Source of the DNA: an uncultured Clostridia bacterium
GTDB taxonomy: Bacteria > Bacillota > Clostridia > Christensenellales > UBA1242
Direction of reading: 5' to 3'
Length of the DNA: 49,630 bases
Assembly: GCA_944383245.1 (NCBI GenBank)
Contig: CALWOU010000008.1
Span: 1 to 49,630, forward strand
A model generated the notes under the pieces. That model was not told the origin of the DNA. It did no database searches and worked only from the letters and a program-made list of their open reading frames with translations. Made by a program: the position numbers and the translations under genes. Shown one piece after another: positions 1-8,830 of the stretch; position 1 is the stretch's first letter; each line of letters starts with the position of its first letter.

Positions 1-300
1 TGTAATGTTAAAATTTTATTAGCATAAAATTTTATAAATGTTGACACATTTACCACAATAAATTGTGGCATTACGTTAGAATTAACATCGGATTTGCTTG
101 TAAACACACACTGCTTGTGCGCTTACAGTACAAATCCTTTCGATAATATAAACTATGTAATGTTAAAATTTTATTAGCATAAAATTTTATAAATGTTGAC
201 ACATTTACCACAATAAATTGTGGCATTACGTTTGAATTAACATCGATTTTGCTTGAAAACACTAATAGTGCTTTCAGACAAAATCTTCCGATAATATTAA
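1..300. repeat. Tandem 155-bp repeat with three hairpins per copy
   Basis: Two head-to-tail copies begin at 1 and 156. Each holds an AT-rich hairpin (AAAATTTTAT/ATAAAATTTT), a CCACAAT/ATTGTGG hairpin and a third stem-loop. The first ~90 nt are almost identical. The third stem-loop differs but stays paired: copy 1 has GGATTTG/CAAATCC (90-96/131-137) around TGTAA/TTACA; copy 2 has GATTTTG/CAAAATC (245-251/279-285) around TGAAA/TTTCA and CACT/AGTG. Such compensatory change points to selection on structure, most simply an RNA. A terminator follows on the plus strand. The left side is cut by the window edge, so more copies may exist. No coding function is evident. Confidence 0.75.
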
Positions 301-310
301 TTATTGCAAT

Positions 311-350
311 AAAAAACTAACCTATTAAAGAAATACTAAGGTTAGTTTTT
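311..350. terminator. Bidirectional intrinsic terminator
   Basis: AAAAACTAACC and GGTTAGTTTTT form a stem with A and T tracts on both sides. It can end rightward transcripts from the tandem repeat and leftward transcripts from the zinc peptidase gene. Confidence 0.75.
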
Positions 351-392
351 ATCTCGTTTTATTCAAAATTAATAATTTGAAATTGTCAAAAA

Positions 393-1130
393 TTAATTTC
401 TATCTCCACGCATGATAAACACGAATAAGATTAAGCGAACAAGAGAAAGTATGCTTGTAACAAGGGCGGCAACATAAGTCCAAGCGGCAGCGTTTAAAAC
501 CTTTTTCACACCTTCAGCCTCCTCTTGGTCCATTTCGCCTGTTGCAGTTAACATTTTGTATGCACGCTTGCTTGCATTTAGTTCAACAGGCAGGGTGATA
601 AGGCAGAAAATTATATTTAGTGCATAAAGACCAATACCTATTCCAATAAGCCAATTTGCAACAGTAATATTTGTTGTCGCAGTGACACCAATTTCAAGAA
701 AGATTCCAATAAATATTAGTGGCCAAACGAAAAATCCAGATATGTTTAAAATTGGAACCATAACTCTACGCATTTTAACAGGACCATAATTTTCTCTATG
801 TTGGAACACGTGGCCGACCTCGTGCGCACACACTCCAACTGCACCAATTGTCGATTGATTATAAGTGCTTTCTGATAGTGAAACAGTGTCCGTCTGCGGG
901 TTGTAATTATCTGTTAACTGACCGAGAGTAGGCTGAATTTTTGTGTTAACACAGCCTCCAGCATCAAGCATAAAACGCGCCACTTCGCTTGCTGTTTTTC
1001 CGTGCTTTGTTTCAATTTTATTATAGTGATTAAATGTTGACGTAACTTTAGTTTGCGCCCAAATTCCAAGAATTAGCCCTGGTATCATAACAATTCCAAG
1101 CAGATAATATATCCAATAAACTGCAAACAT
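393..1130 (-). CDS. YugP-like neutral zinc metallopeptidase, membrane-bound
   Basis: A 245-residue protein of the YugP / zinc peptidase 2 family. The N-terminal segment is hydrophobic. A zincin motif HEVGH lies near residue 102, followed by a further His (VFQH), giving the expected zinc ligands and catalytic Glu. Two or three hydrophobic segments follow in the C-terminal half. These proteins are membrane metalloproteases of poorly known substrate. I start at 1130 rather than at the upstream in-frame ATG (1151), because GGAGG lies 5 nt before the inner ATG and within the longer reading. It is monocistronic, with the 311-350 terminator downstream. Confidence 0.85.
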   Translation of the reverse strand: MFAVYWIYYLLGIVMIPGLILGIWAQTKVTSTFNHYNKIETKHGKTASEVARFMLDAGGCVNTKIQPTLGQLTDNYNPQTDTVSLSESTYNQSTIGAVGVCAHEVGHVFQHRENYGPVKMRRVMVPILNISGFFVWPLIFIGIFLEIGVTATTNITVANWLIGIGIGLYALNIIFCLITLPVELNASKRAYKMLTATGEMDQEEAEGVKKVLNAAAWTYVAALVTSILSLVRLILFVFIMRGDRN

Positions 1131-1708
1131 TTTTCCTCCAATTAAATTCATTTTTATTTTATTTCGAATATTAAATAAATATTATTACAAATTTTTATTA
1201 ACGATTAATTTTTAAATAATAAAATTAATTGTTATTAAATAAAATTAAATGAAATTATTAGGTTTTATTATGTTATTAAAACAATAATATACTAAAACTT
1301 TTTTTTAATTTTGTCAATTATATATTATTTTCTTTAAAAAATAATTTTTTATTATTTTATTATTAAAATAAATCGTTTTAAAATAAAAATAATTTAAAAT
1401 ATATTGAAAATAATTTTTAATTAAATATCTTTATATAATAGAAAGAATCTATGAAAAAATATAAATAAATAATAATTTAAAAATTATAGAATAATTTTTA
1501 ATATAAAAAGAATTAAAAAAATAATTTAATTATTTTTGTTGATAAAAAATGATAATTCTATTAATTTTTTTATTAATTTAATATTAGAAAATATAAAAAA
1601 TAAATTTTTTTTAATAAATTTAATAATTATTTAATCCAAAAAAATCTAAAAAAAATTACAAAATATTTCAAAAATATTTAAAAATTATTAGTAAATAAAT
1701 ATAAAATG
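1131..1708. other. AT-rich intergenic region, no gene seen
   Basis: Nearly 600 bases of almost pure A/T lie between two divergent genes. I see no ORF with a ribosome site and no RNA structure beyond low-complexity runs. Its neighbour encodes an AT-hook protein, so such tracts are possible binding substrate, but that is inference. Confidence 0.5.
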
Positions 1709-1717
1709 TGTTATAAT
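1709..1717 (+). promoter_or_regulatory. Extended -10 promoter of the AT-hook protein gene
   Basis: TGTTATAAT gives an extended -10 (TGn plus TATAAT at 1712-1717) with no good -35. The predicted start near 1724 leaves a ~26-nt leader containing GGGGTG just before the ATG at 1750. Confidence 0.55.
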
Positions 1718-1749
1718 AAAGTTAATAAAACATAAATTTTGGGGTGTTT

Positions 1750-4323
1750 ATGGTAAATATATTTGATGAAGTTGAAAATTTTTTCAGATCTATAAATGAT
1801 TATATAACTTATAATTTTATATTTCTATTATTTTTAGGTTTATTTATTCTCACAATTGTTATTGTGATTATTTCCACATCTCAATCATACGAAGCAAAAT
1901 TAATTAAAGCAATAGATATGTTCAATAATTATTTTATTGATAATCCGCAGATAAACGAAGATAATTTGGTTGCATTTAATAATCGTATGAAATTAAGAAA
2001 AGTGCCAAAACAACTAAGAAAGCAATGGCAACAATTTGTGTTATACAGAGAGAAAAAAGCAAGTGATTATATGTCGTTTGAAGCGTGCGTTTCAACTCCT
2101 ATAAAAAATAGTACATACAAACGAGATGTCACAACTATGAATATTATTGCCTACATTTTGGCTTTATTGAGTTTCATATTAAACATATATAGAGCAGTCG
2201 GTGATGTTGGAATGGTGCTTCAAAAATCACTTCTTTGCCCAATACTAATTTTAGTTTTGAATTACATAGTAACAATTTTCCTCGATTTGAGGCACAACGC
2301 AATAGTTAGTGATTTAAACTCTAATTATCAATATTTCGAAGTAAACATTGATAAAGCAACTCAAACTCTCCCAGAGTATGTTGACTATGAAGTGTTGTTT
2401 GACCGTAACGAAATTAAACGTGGCATTCCAATCCTTTACGCATACTTGCAAAAACGCGCAGAAGAAGAGCAGAAAGAACTCGAAAAAGCGCGCCTTAAAA
2501 ATGTTGAACACGAAAAATTCAATTTTGATGAGGCAGGAGTTGCTAGTTCACTTGTGTTAGAGCGCGCTATGCAAGAGGCGGAAAGTTATATGGCGCAACG
2601 AAAAAAATTGTTGCAAGATATTGAACTAATCAACTCGGATATCACTCAAGAGGAGATGAACTTTAGAGAAACAACAAAAGAGTATCAACGTCAAATGCAA
2701 GTTAGTAAGGAAACGTTTGAAAACTTTAAGCAACAATTAAATGAAGTTACCTCATCAATTCAAGCAAACTATTTAAAGAAACAGCAACAGCAAGAATTAG
2801 ACAGGCAACGTAACCTAGAGCGCGATTACGACACCGCAACCGATAGGCATAAAAAATTGTTAGACAATTATCAAACCGAATTAAAGGCGGTCGAAGATGA
2901 AATCACAAAAGCGCGTCAAGCACTTGAAAAAGCAATGATGAGCGAGTTCGATACATACAGCAATAAAGTTTACAAAGAGGCTTATAAAGTTGTTGAAGAG
3001 CGCGAAAGCAAAAAGACGCAAGAAATGAAAAACCAAATCAACAATCTTTCAGAGCAATTAAAAGAGAAAGAGAGCGAACTAACGCAGGTTGAACAGCAAA
3101 ATCAAGACCTTTTAAATCAACTTAATTTAAGTCCTGAGGAGTATCAAAATTACATTAACGAAAATGTAAATGATGTTTCGCAAGATGTCAATAACGAAAG
3201 TGATAACAACAATTATCAACAAACTGACGAGCAGTATAATCAACAGTATGATAATTATGACCAAAATTCACAAGATGATGCTCAACAATATGATAATTAT
3301 GACCAAAATCAGCAGTACGAAAATAATGATTATACTGATAACGAGCAATACAATGATGAGGAAAATGCAGGCGAGTATTCTGAAAATTCTGATTATTACA
3401 ATCAAACCGATGAAGAATCACAAGGCGAAAATTCTGATATCAACGAAGAAAACGTAGAAAATTATGACGAACAGCCAAATTACCAAGATGATTATTCTCA
3501 ACCAAGTGATGATAACGAACAATATAGCGATGAAAATAATCAATCTAGCGAAAATTTAGATGAAAGCGCCAACGAAGAAAATATAAATCTAAATTCTGAC
3601 GATAGTTCGTCATATGAACAAGAACAACCTCAAACTCTAGATGATGAAATAGATAATGACGAAAATAGTGGATTTGATGAAATTGAAGATATAAATGTAG
3701 ATTCAAAAGACGTTTTCAACATTGTAGATAAGCCAAGAAAGAAAGCGGGTAGACCAAGAAAGCAAACAAATGAAAATGTAAGTAAAAAATCTGTTGGAAG
3801 GCCAAAAAAGGTAACAAACGAATCAGCGGTTGAGGCTGATGAAACTAAAGTTTCAAAACGTGGTAGACCTAAAAAAGAGAGCGTAGAAACTGAGGTTGTG
3901 AGCGAAAGCAAGAAGTCGCGCGGTCGTCCTAAAAAGCAAAATGGTGAAGTTCAAAATTCAGTTAAAAATGAAACTGCAAAGCAAGAAAAAACCTCTAAAC
4001 GCGGTAGACCTAAAAAAGAAGGTGTAAAATCTGAAACTAGTGATGATGAGAATACACAAAACCAAGTAAAACGTCGTGGAAGGCCAAAAAAGGACGATTC
4101 TACTAGCGATAATCCAAATGCACAATCTGAAAACACTCAAAACAATCAAAAAAAAGGCAGAGGTCGACCAAAAAAGGTAGACATCACTAAGGTTGAGGGC
4201 AATATTGATGATTTAGACGCATATTTAGATGAAATAAATAATCAAATTGCTAAAGAGAGCGCAAAAATGGAAGATGCAAAGAAAAAATTAGAGAAAAAAT
4301 CTAAAATTTCAAAAAAGAACTAA
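1750..4323 (+). CDS. Membrane-anchored coiled-coil protein with seven AT-hooks
   Basis: An 857-residue protein that I do not recognise as a named family. Three hydrophobic segments lie near residues 20-42, 128-146 and 155-177. The strongly basic stretch between the first two suggests it is cytoplasmic, which puts the C-terminal part in the cytoplasm. A long charged coiled coil (~220-460) and an Asn/Gln/Asp/Glu/Tyr-rich disordered stretch (~465-655) follow. Then come seven AT-hook cores (one GRPRK, six GRPKK) spaced through residues ~667-809, and a short helical basic tail. AT-hooks bind the minor groove of A/T tracts, so the design fits a protein tying AT-rich DNA to the membrane. The start is the ATG after GGGGTG. 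A terminator follows. Confidence 0.8.
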   Translation: MVNIFDEVENFFRSINDYITYNFIFLLFLGLFILTIVIVIISTSQSYEAKLIKAIDMFNNYFIDNPQINEDNLVAFNNRMKLRKVPKQLRKQWQQFVLYREKKASDYMSFEACVSTPIKNSTYKRDVTTMNIIAYILALLSFILNIYRAVGDVGMVLQKSLLCPILILVLNYIVTIFLDLRHNAIVSDLNSNYQYFEVNIDKATQTLPEYVDYEVLFDRNEIKRGIPILYAYLQKRAEEEQKELEKARLKNVEHEKFNFDEAGVASSLVLERAMQEAESYMAQRKKLLQDIELINSDITQEEMNFRETTKEYQRQMQVSKETFENFKQQLNEVTSSIQANYLKKQQQQELDRQRNLERDYDTATDRHKKLLDNYQTELKAVEDEITKARQALEKAMMSEFDTYSNKVYKEAYKVVEERESKKTQEMKNQINNLSEQLKEKESELTQVEQQNQDLLNQLNLSPEEYQNYINENVNDVSQDVNNESDNNNYQQTDEQYNQQYDNYDQNSQDDAQQYDNYDQNQQYENNDYTDNEQYNDEENAGEYSENSDYYNQTDEESQGENSDINEENVENYDEQPNYQDDYSQPSDDNEQYSDENNQSSENLDESANEENINLNSDDSSSYEQEQPQTLDDEIDNDENSGFDEIEDINVDSKDVFNIVDKPRKKAGRPRKQTNENVSKKSVGRPKKVTNESAVEADETKVSKRGRPKKESVETEVVSESKKSRGRPKKQNGEVQNSVKNETAKQEKTSKRGRPKKEGVKSETSDDENTQNQVKRRGRPKKDDSTSDNPNAQSENTQNNQKKGRGRPKKVDITKVEGNIDDLDAYLDEINNQIAKESAKMEDAKKKLEKKSKISKKN

Positions 4324-4383
4324 ATCATTGTGTTTACTTAGAAGTTAGTAAACTAAATAAAATTAATTATTGTTGGTCAAGTT

Positions 4384-4413
4384 AAAAAAGTTCGCATTAA
4401 GCGAACTTTTTTA
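4384..4413 (+). terminator. Intrinsic terminator after the AT-hook gene
   Basis: AAAAAAGTTCGC and GCGAACTTTTTT form a perfect stem with a short loop and T tract. Confidence 0.85.
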
Positions 4414-4533
4414 GTAACTATCTTTTAAAATCTAAAAATATAATTTTTTTAATCTATAATTATAATTTAACGTAATTTGATAATTTAAAACACAATCTAA
4501 CCTTTATCTTTTATAACATAACACATAATTTTT

Positions 4534-4842
4534 TTACAAACTAAAATCAATAGACCTAGTTCTCAATACTGTTACATTTCCTCTTGGGTCGATTATTTCC
4601 TTACGTTCACCGATTGTGTCGACAACAATATCAAACACATATCCAGCCTTAGAAGGAGTGTTGCTTGGTCGAAAAGAAAGCCTTTTTGACCCATTTTCCA
4701 ACACGTGTTTGCAAGTGCGACTCTCTTTAGTTGATATTCTTTCTATCAATACTCTAATTTGTTTTTTAGAAAATATTGCTCCATATCTGCGAATAAAATT
4801 ATTTGCGATTTCAATATTTGCTGTATTATCAACTTTGCTCAT
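4534..4842 (-). CDS. Hypothetical protein, 102 residues
   Basis: Not recognised. The ORF is supported by GGAGG 5 nt before its ATG and by mixed, protein-like composition unlike the surrounding A/T. It is basic, with no membrane segment, signal peptide or metal motif. The middle is Arg/Lys-rich with one Cys (near residue 43), and the end has an Ile/Asp/Val-rich stretch compatible with beta strands. It lies alone between a convergent gene and an unrelated minus-strand operon. A short nucleic-acid-binding protein is possible but unproven. Confidence 0.65.
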   Translation of the reverse strand: MSKVDNTANIEIANNFIRRYGAIFSKKQIRVLIERISTKESRTCKHVLENGSKRLSFRPSNTPSKAGYVFDIVVDTIGERKEIIDPRGNVTVLRTRSIDFSL

Positions 4843-4976
4843 AAATCCTCCAAAATTAATTTGTTTGGCGCATTTTAACGTACTAAAATCGATTTGTCAA
4901 CAGCGATTGCAAAAATTTTGTAAGCACTAAACTTGTAATTTAGAGTAAAAAACACTTTAGAACACAAAAATTGATA

Positions 4977-5020
4977 CAAAAAACGACCCGTAACTATTTG
5001 CTAGTTTTGAGTCGATTTGT
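4977..5020 (-). terminator. Terminator of the zinc-ribbon/DUF1858 operon
   Basis: On the minus strand CGACTC pairs with GGGTCG, with an inner AACTA/TAGTT stem, followed by a run of T. It lies downstream of the gene ending at 5071. Confidence 0.75.
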
Positions 5021-5070
5021 TAATTTTATTTAAAAATAAGCGATATATAAACTTTGAAATTTTGTTTTTG

Positions 5071-5259
5071 TTATGCGTTTAGCGCTTTTAATAATTCGTT
5101 TATATCAATTTCGTGGATTGCTGCCGCCTCTTCTAAACTTTCCATTTGAGATGCTGGGCAGTATATACAATGAAACCCAAATTGCGTTAAAATTTCAACA
5201 GCATTTGGATGATTTTCTAACACGTAACTTATTAAATCAGTTGCTTTAAATTTTTTCAT
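5071..5259 (-). CDS. DUF1858 (ScdA-N-like) redox disulfide domain protein
   Basis: A 62-residue single-domain protein of the DUF1858 / hybrid-cluster-protein-associated redox disulfide type. It has the typical pattern: a first helix, a GFHCIYCPAS-like Cys-x-x-Cys, then SLEEAAAIHEID and a C-terminal helix. The two Cys may form a redox disulfide or bind metal. Start at 5259 because AAAGGAG lies just upstream; the longer reading runs into the previous gene. It follows the zinc-ribbon gene by 2 nt, and its ribosome site overlaps that gene's stop, so the two are translationally coupled. Confidence 0.85.
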   Translation of the reverse strand: MKKFKATDLISYVLENHPNAVEILTQFGFHCIYCPASQMESLEEAAAIHEIDINELLKALNA

Positions 5260-5261
5260 AT

Positions 5262-6086
5262 TTACTCCTTTATAGTTGCTCCACATATGTGGCAAAATTT
5301 AGAACCTTTAATTAGTTTTCCACCGCAAATAGGACAGTGTTTTTCCTCAAGTGTTGCAAGATTATTATAATCATTTTTTTGTGTTTGGTCAATCAAATTT
5401 TCACTTTCTTTTTTATTATTTTCGTTAATTTTAGAATTATTAAATATTCTAATTTTCTCATTTTCAAAATTTTCATTAGCTGAGATTGCAAATTTAAAAT
5501 TAGAAACAACCATTCCAATACTTTTAAAAAATTTATTCACTCTATCTGTTAACTTTTCGTTTGTTTTTTCATCCAAATTTGTGCTTGTTAAATTTTTTCT
5601 TAAAAAAAACATTTTTGTTGTTTCAACTAAATAATTTTCAATAAAATTATCCACATCAACTGCATATGGAAGCGCGTAATCAATTCTAACTGAATTTAAA
5701 AATTTTTTAGCCTTTTCAACTTTTAAATCCATACTCATTTTTACATTTACTTTAAACAACCCACGTTTTATAACCATTTTATCTTTATAACTAAATTCTC
5801 TAAACTGCGAATTTAAATTGACAAAATATAAGTCCAAATCAAGATTATTATCTTTATCTTTTTTGTGTTGGCGCTTATATAGTGATAAAAAGTTTTTCTT
5901 ATCTATCACAAGCTCATTTTCTGTTTCGAAATATAGTTTGTCCTTATAACAGGCAAAACAGACAACATTTTCTGGGATGTCTATATGAGTGTTTAACTTC
6001 AAGTTAACAAAAACAGAAGTTAGAAATCCTTTTTCTAAATCTGATGGAATTATTGAGTTTTTCTTTGATTTAAACCAATTAAACAC
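5262..6086 (-). CDS. Zinc-ribbon protein, possibly leaderless GTG start
   Basis: A 274-residue protein of unknown function. The last ~25 residues form a zinc ribbon with two Cys-x-x-Cys knuckles (CPICGG and CHICGA). The rest is Lys/Asn/Phe-rich with alternating strands and helices and no membrane span. The N-terminal ~200 residues resemble a stand-alone sensor or scaffold, but I cannot assign a family. No Shine-Dalgarno precedes the GTG; instead TATAAT lies exactly 6 nt upstream, so the mRNA probably begins at the start codon. It is first gene of a two-gene operon with the DUF1858 protein. Confidence 0.7.
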   Translation of the reverse strand: MFNWFKSKKNSIIPSDLEKGFLTSVFVNLKLNTHIDIPENVVCFACYKDKLYFETENELVIDKKNFLSLYKRQHKKDKDNNLDLDLYFVNLNSQFREFSYKDKMVIKRGLFKVNVKMSMDLKVEKAKKFLNSVRIDYALPYAVDVDNFIENYLVETTKMFFLRKNLTSTNLDEKTNEKLTDRVNKFFKSIGMVVSNFKFAISANENFENEKIRIFNNSKINENNKKESENLIDQTQKNDYNNLATLEEKHCPICGGKLIKGSKFCHICGATIKE

Positions 6087-6092
6087 TTAAAC

Positions 6093-6122
6093 ATTATACC
6101 ACAATTTTAATAATTTTGTAAA
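6093..6122 (-). promoter_or_regulatory. Sigma-A promoter abutting the GTG start
   Basis: TTTACA (6117-6122), 18-nt spacer, TATAAT (6093-6098), then six bases and GTG at 6086. The predicted transcription start falls on or beside the start codon. Confidence 0.7.
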
Positions 6123-6191
6123 TTTTAATGACAATTTTAATAAAAAATATGTTTTAAATATTTAAAATATTAGTTTATTTTTGCAATTGAA

Positions 6192-6220
6192 TTGACACTT
6201 TTCCTATTTAATTATATAAT
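6192..6220 (+). promoter_or_regulatory. Consensus sigma-A promoter of the LTA-synthase-like gene
   Basis: A perfect TTGACA (6192-6197), 17-nt spacer and perfect TATAAT (6215-6220). It lies inside the longest open reading frame and shows that the true start codon must be downstream of about 6226. Confidence 0.9.
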
Positions 6221-6278
6221 ATACATAATACTTATAAAATTTAATAAATATTTAGGAAAAAGCACAAATTATTTTAGT

Positions 6279-8591
6279 ATGAAAGTTATTTTTAACAAGT
6301 TTTTAATGGTGTTATATTTTATTGTTGGCGCCTTGATTTTAGAGGTGGTTTCTTTTTCAGTGTTAGGATTTGGGTTTTTGCCCGAGTGTTTGTTATACGA
6401 CCTATCTTTAATATTAATCATTGCTTTTGTTGTTTTTGCAATTCCTAACTATGTTGCGCAATACGTTATTTTTACAATTATTTTACTTGTGCAAACAATA
6501 TTAATTTATGTAAACTATTCACTTTATACAATCTATGGCGACCTCTTTTCAATTGAAATGATAACCTTGATAGATGAGGCAGCGGCGGCTATGACTTCAA
6601 GTTTTGTCTACATAGGTGTAATTTTGCAACTTATCGCAGTGTTTTTGGCAATTGCTATAATAGGTGCAATTATACTCAAATATTGCAGAAAAGATAAAAT
6701 TAAAGTATGGCAACATTATTCAGTTTTTTGTGTTATCGCTTTAGTTGTGATTCAATGTTTTTCAATTTCATATTATGTGGAAAGAAGAAATGAAATAAAC
6801 CTATTAGAAATCGATATTTCAGAAATTTTGTTCGATTATTCAGCGCAATACACTTTATATTTAAAATTACAAAGTTATAAAAAGTTCGGTACATATGGCT
6901 ACATTTCAAATATGTTATTTGCCAATTCACAATCTGTTGTGAAGAAGTTAACTGACAAAACAATCGAGTATATGAATAGCGGAAATAGATATTCGTCAAA
7001 TTCAAGTGAAGTTTTCGGAGTTGATGAGGGTAATAATGTGATAGTTGTTATGATGGAGTCACTTGAATGGTTCGGTTTTGGCGATGGCACATATGATCCA
7101 AATGTTGAAAATTTGTCATACGAATTAACTCCAAATATATACTCATTAATTTACGGAGAAGATTATCTAACCGACACGGATAATGTAAATAAAGCAAACG
7201 ATTCAGTTATAGCAACAAATTATTATTCAAAATCTAAAACAAACTTTTCAGAAGCACAAGCAATTCTTGGCTTTTATCCAACCGGTCAAAATCTAACAGA
7301 TATTGCAGGTTCAGATTATGATAAAAGTACTAACGCACTCGGTTATTCACTTCCAAATATGCTTAAAAACTTAGGCTACACAACAAACTATGTTCACTCA
7401 AATGTGATAGATTTCTACGACCGCGATAAAACGCACGGCAATCTTGGATTTGATAATGTGATAGGAAAAGATAACCTTGTTGATGAAAATGGTGATAAAA
7501 TTTACACGGGTTCTGATTTGTCGTGGGACCATTGGGCTAGTGAAGCGGATTTTGTTAGAAATGCTATGGATTATATTATTCCTGAAACGGACAACCCGTT
7601 CTATACATTCTATTTAAATGTTTCTTCTCACGGCTCGTACAAATACAATAAAAACGAGGATGATTGCGTTAGATATCGCGATTATGTTATGTATGGTGCA
7701 GATGATTGCATTTTGGTTGATGCAGAAACGGATGAGCCTTTCTTAGATTTAGAAGAAAATGTTATAACCGATGTTGAAACGTTGCAATCTGTTTATCCAA
7801 ACGCAAATTATAAATGGCTTTTAAATGAAAGTGTGTTAGAAGAAGATCAACCGCTAGATAGTCAATCAGAAGAAGTTCAACCTGATGACAATCCAACTGA
7901 AAACAAATACACTTACACAAATTGGTATCAAAATGTTTTAGATAATTATTACGATGAGGACCCTTCACTTTGTGAAGAATTGTTGTATTATCAATGCGGA
8001 ATTATGGGGCTAGATGAGGCTATAGGTGCTATTGTGGATAGGTTAAAAGAAATAGGAGAGTATGATAACACCACAATTTTGCTTTTCTCTGACCACTATT
8101 CATATTATGCAAATCTTTCAAACCGATTCAAAGGTTTAGAGTTATTAGATTATTCAAGTATGGAAGTCAATAGGATTCCAATGATTTTGTCAAGTCCTGG
8201 ATTAAAAAGTGAATATTCGGGCGAGTATACTGTCACCACAAGATTTACAACCACTTACGATATCATTCCAACAATTTTTGATTTGTTAGGAATTGAATTT
8301 AACGAAAATTTATATTTGGGTTCATCCGTTTTTGCATATGCTATACAAGATTATGTTTACACATTAGATGGAGAAACTAAGGAAATGCTTGTATACTATT
8401 CAAACACAGGAGGCTACTTTAATATTGACGTTTATTCGTTCGATTTAACAAATTTTGTGAAACAAAATCCAAATGTGGATGATGAAATCGTTGAATTGTT
8501 CTCTAAAAAAACTAGCGAACTGTTGCTTAAATTAAACTATCTAAAAATTTTAAATGATGCAAAACTATACAATCAATTAACCAATGTTTAA
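6279..8591 (+). CDS. LTA-synthase-like phosphoglycerol transferase
   Basis: A 770-residue membrane enzyme of the alkaline phosphatase/sulfatase superfamily. About five N-terminal membrane segments (to ~residue 185) precede a large extracytoplasmic catalytic domain. The metal and nucleophile residues of LtaS are recognisable: Glu in VVMMESLEW (~259), Thr in KTNFSEAQ (~321), His in SSHGSY (~450) and Asp-His in FSDHYS (~604). It should move glycerol phosphate from phosphatidylglycerol onto a polymer or glycan; synthase versus primase cannot be told. An acidic insertion lies at ~510-565. Start at 6279, since the frame upstream overlaps the promoter; the ribosome site is weak (AGGA ~22 nt before). 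Confidence 0.85.
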   Translation: MKVIFNKFLMVLYFIVGALILEVVSFSVLGFGFLPECLLYDLSLILIIAFVVFAIPNYVAQYVIFTIILLVQTILIYVNYSLYTIYGDLFSIEMITLIDEAAAAMTSSFVYIGVILQLIAVFLAIAIIGAIILKYCRKDKIKVWQHYSVFCVIALVVIQCFSISYYVERRNEINLLEIDISEILFDYSAQYTLYLKLQSYKKFGTYGYISNMLFANSQSVVKKLTDKTIEYMNSGNRYSSNSSEVFGVDEGNNVIVVMMESLEWFGFGDGTYDPNVENLSYELTPNIYSLIYGEDYLTDTDNVNKANDSVIATNYYSKSKTNFSEAQAILGFYPTGQNLTDIAGSDYDKSTNALGYSLPNMLKNLGYTTNYVHSNVIDFYDRDKTHGNLGFDNVIGKDNLVDENGDKIYTGSDLSWDHWASEADFVRNAMDYIIPETDNPFYTFYLNVSSHGSYKYNKNEDDCVRYRDYVMYGADDCILVDAETDEPFLDLEENVITDVETLQSVYPNANYKWLLNESVLEEDQPLDSQSEEVQPDDNPTENKYTYTNWYQNVLDNYYDEDPSLCEELLYYQCGIMGLDEAIGAIVDRLKEIGEYDNTTILLFSDHYSYYANLSNRFKGLELLDYSSMEVNRIPMILSSPGLKSEYSGEYTVTTRFTTTYDIIPTIFDLLGIEFNENLYLGSSVFAYAIQDYVYTLDGETKEMLVYYSNTGGYFNIDVYSFDLTNFVKQNPNVDDEIVELFSKKTSELLLKLNYLKILNDAKLYNQLTNV

Positions 8592-8618
8592 AACTCCCAC
8601 CCGGGAGTTTGTTTTTTT
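8590..8618 (+). terminator. Intrinsic terminator
   Basis: AAACTCCC and GGGAGTTT form a GC-rich stem followed by GTTTTTTT. Confidence 0.85.
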
Positions 8619-8657
8619 AATAAAACCCTCGCAATATTTGTAAATTACAATAAAAAA

Positions 8658-8811
8658 GACTGCAATGCAGTCTACTTGGCGCCCCGAGTAGGGGGAGTAG
8701 CGTTAAGAAACATACCCCAATGGGTATGTTTTAGCGTCACGAGTTCGAGTGTTTACACGAGTTGGCACCGAAGGTGGAACCTAGGTTCGAGCTCTAATCA
8801 AAATAAAAAAA
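8658..8811. mobile_element. Structured element A flanked by tRNA-Asn 3'-end copies
   Basis: A 36-bp direct repeat (8658-8693 and 8812-8847) contains the tRNA-Asn 3' end and its terminator hairpin. Between the copies lies a 74-nt core (8692-8765) that recurs at 23031-23104 in inverted orientation with four differences. The core has an AACATACCC/GGGTATGTT hairpin with loop CAAT, and two TAGCGT and ACGAGT-type direct repeats. Beside it, CACC/GGTG and GAACC/GGTTC palindromes adjoin TAGGTTCGAGC, which matches the tRNA-Asn T-arm in antisense. It resembles an integration scar or small non-autonomous element targeted to tRNA 3' ends. It encodes no protein. Confidence 0.65.
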
Positions 8812-8830
8812 GACTGCAATGCAGTCTACT

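Noticed and set aside
71..262. 63-residue minus-strand ORF in the tandem repeat
   Set aside because: It crosses both repeat copies and their hairpins, and no ribosome site is seen; the covarying structure explains the sequence better.
3170..3457. Met/Ile-rich overlapping ORFs inside the AT-hook gene
   Set aside because: They are frame shadows of the low-complexity Asn/Gln/Asp region.
6192..6278. N-terminal extension of the LTA-synthase-like protein
   Set aside because: A perfect sigma-A promoter occupies this stretch, so it cannot be translated from that transcript.
8692..8765. Integron attC site
   Set aside because: The core lacks the paired RYYYAAC/GTTRRRY ends and no integron integrase is present.
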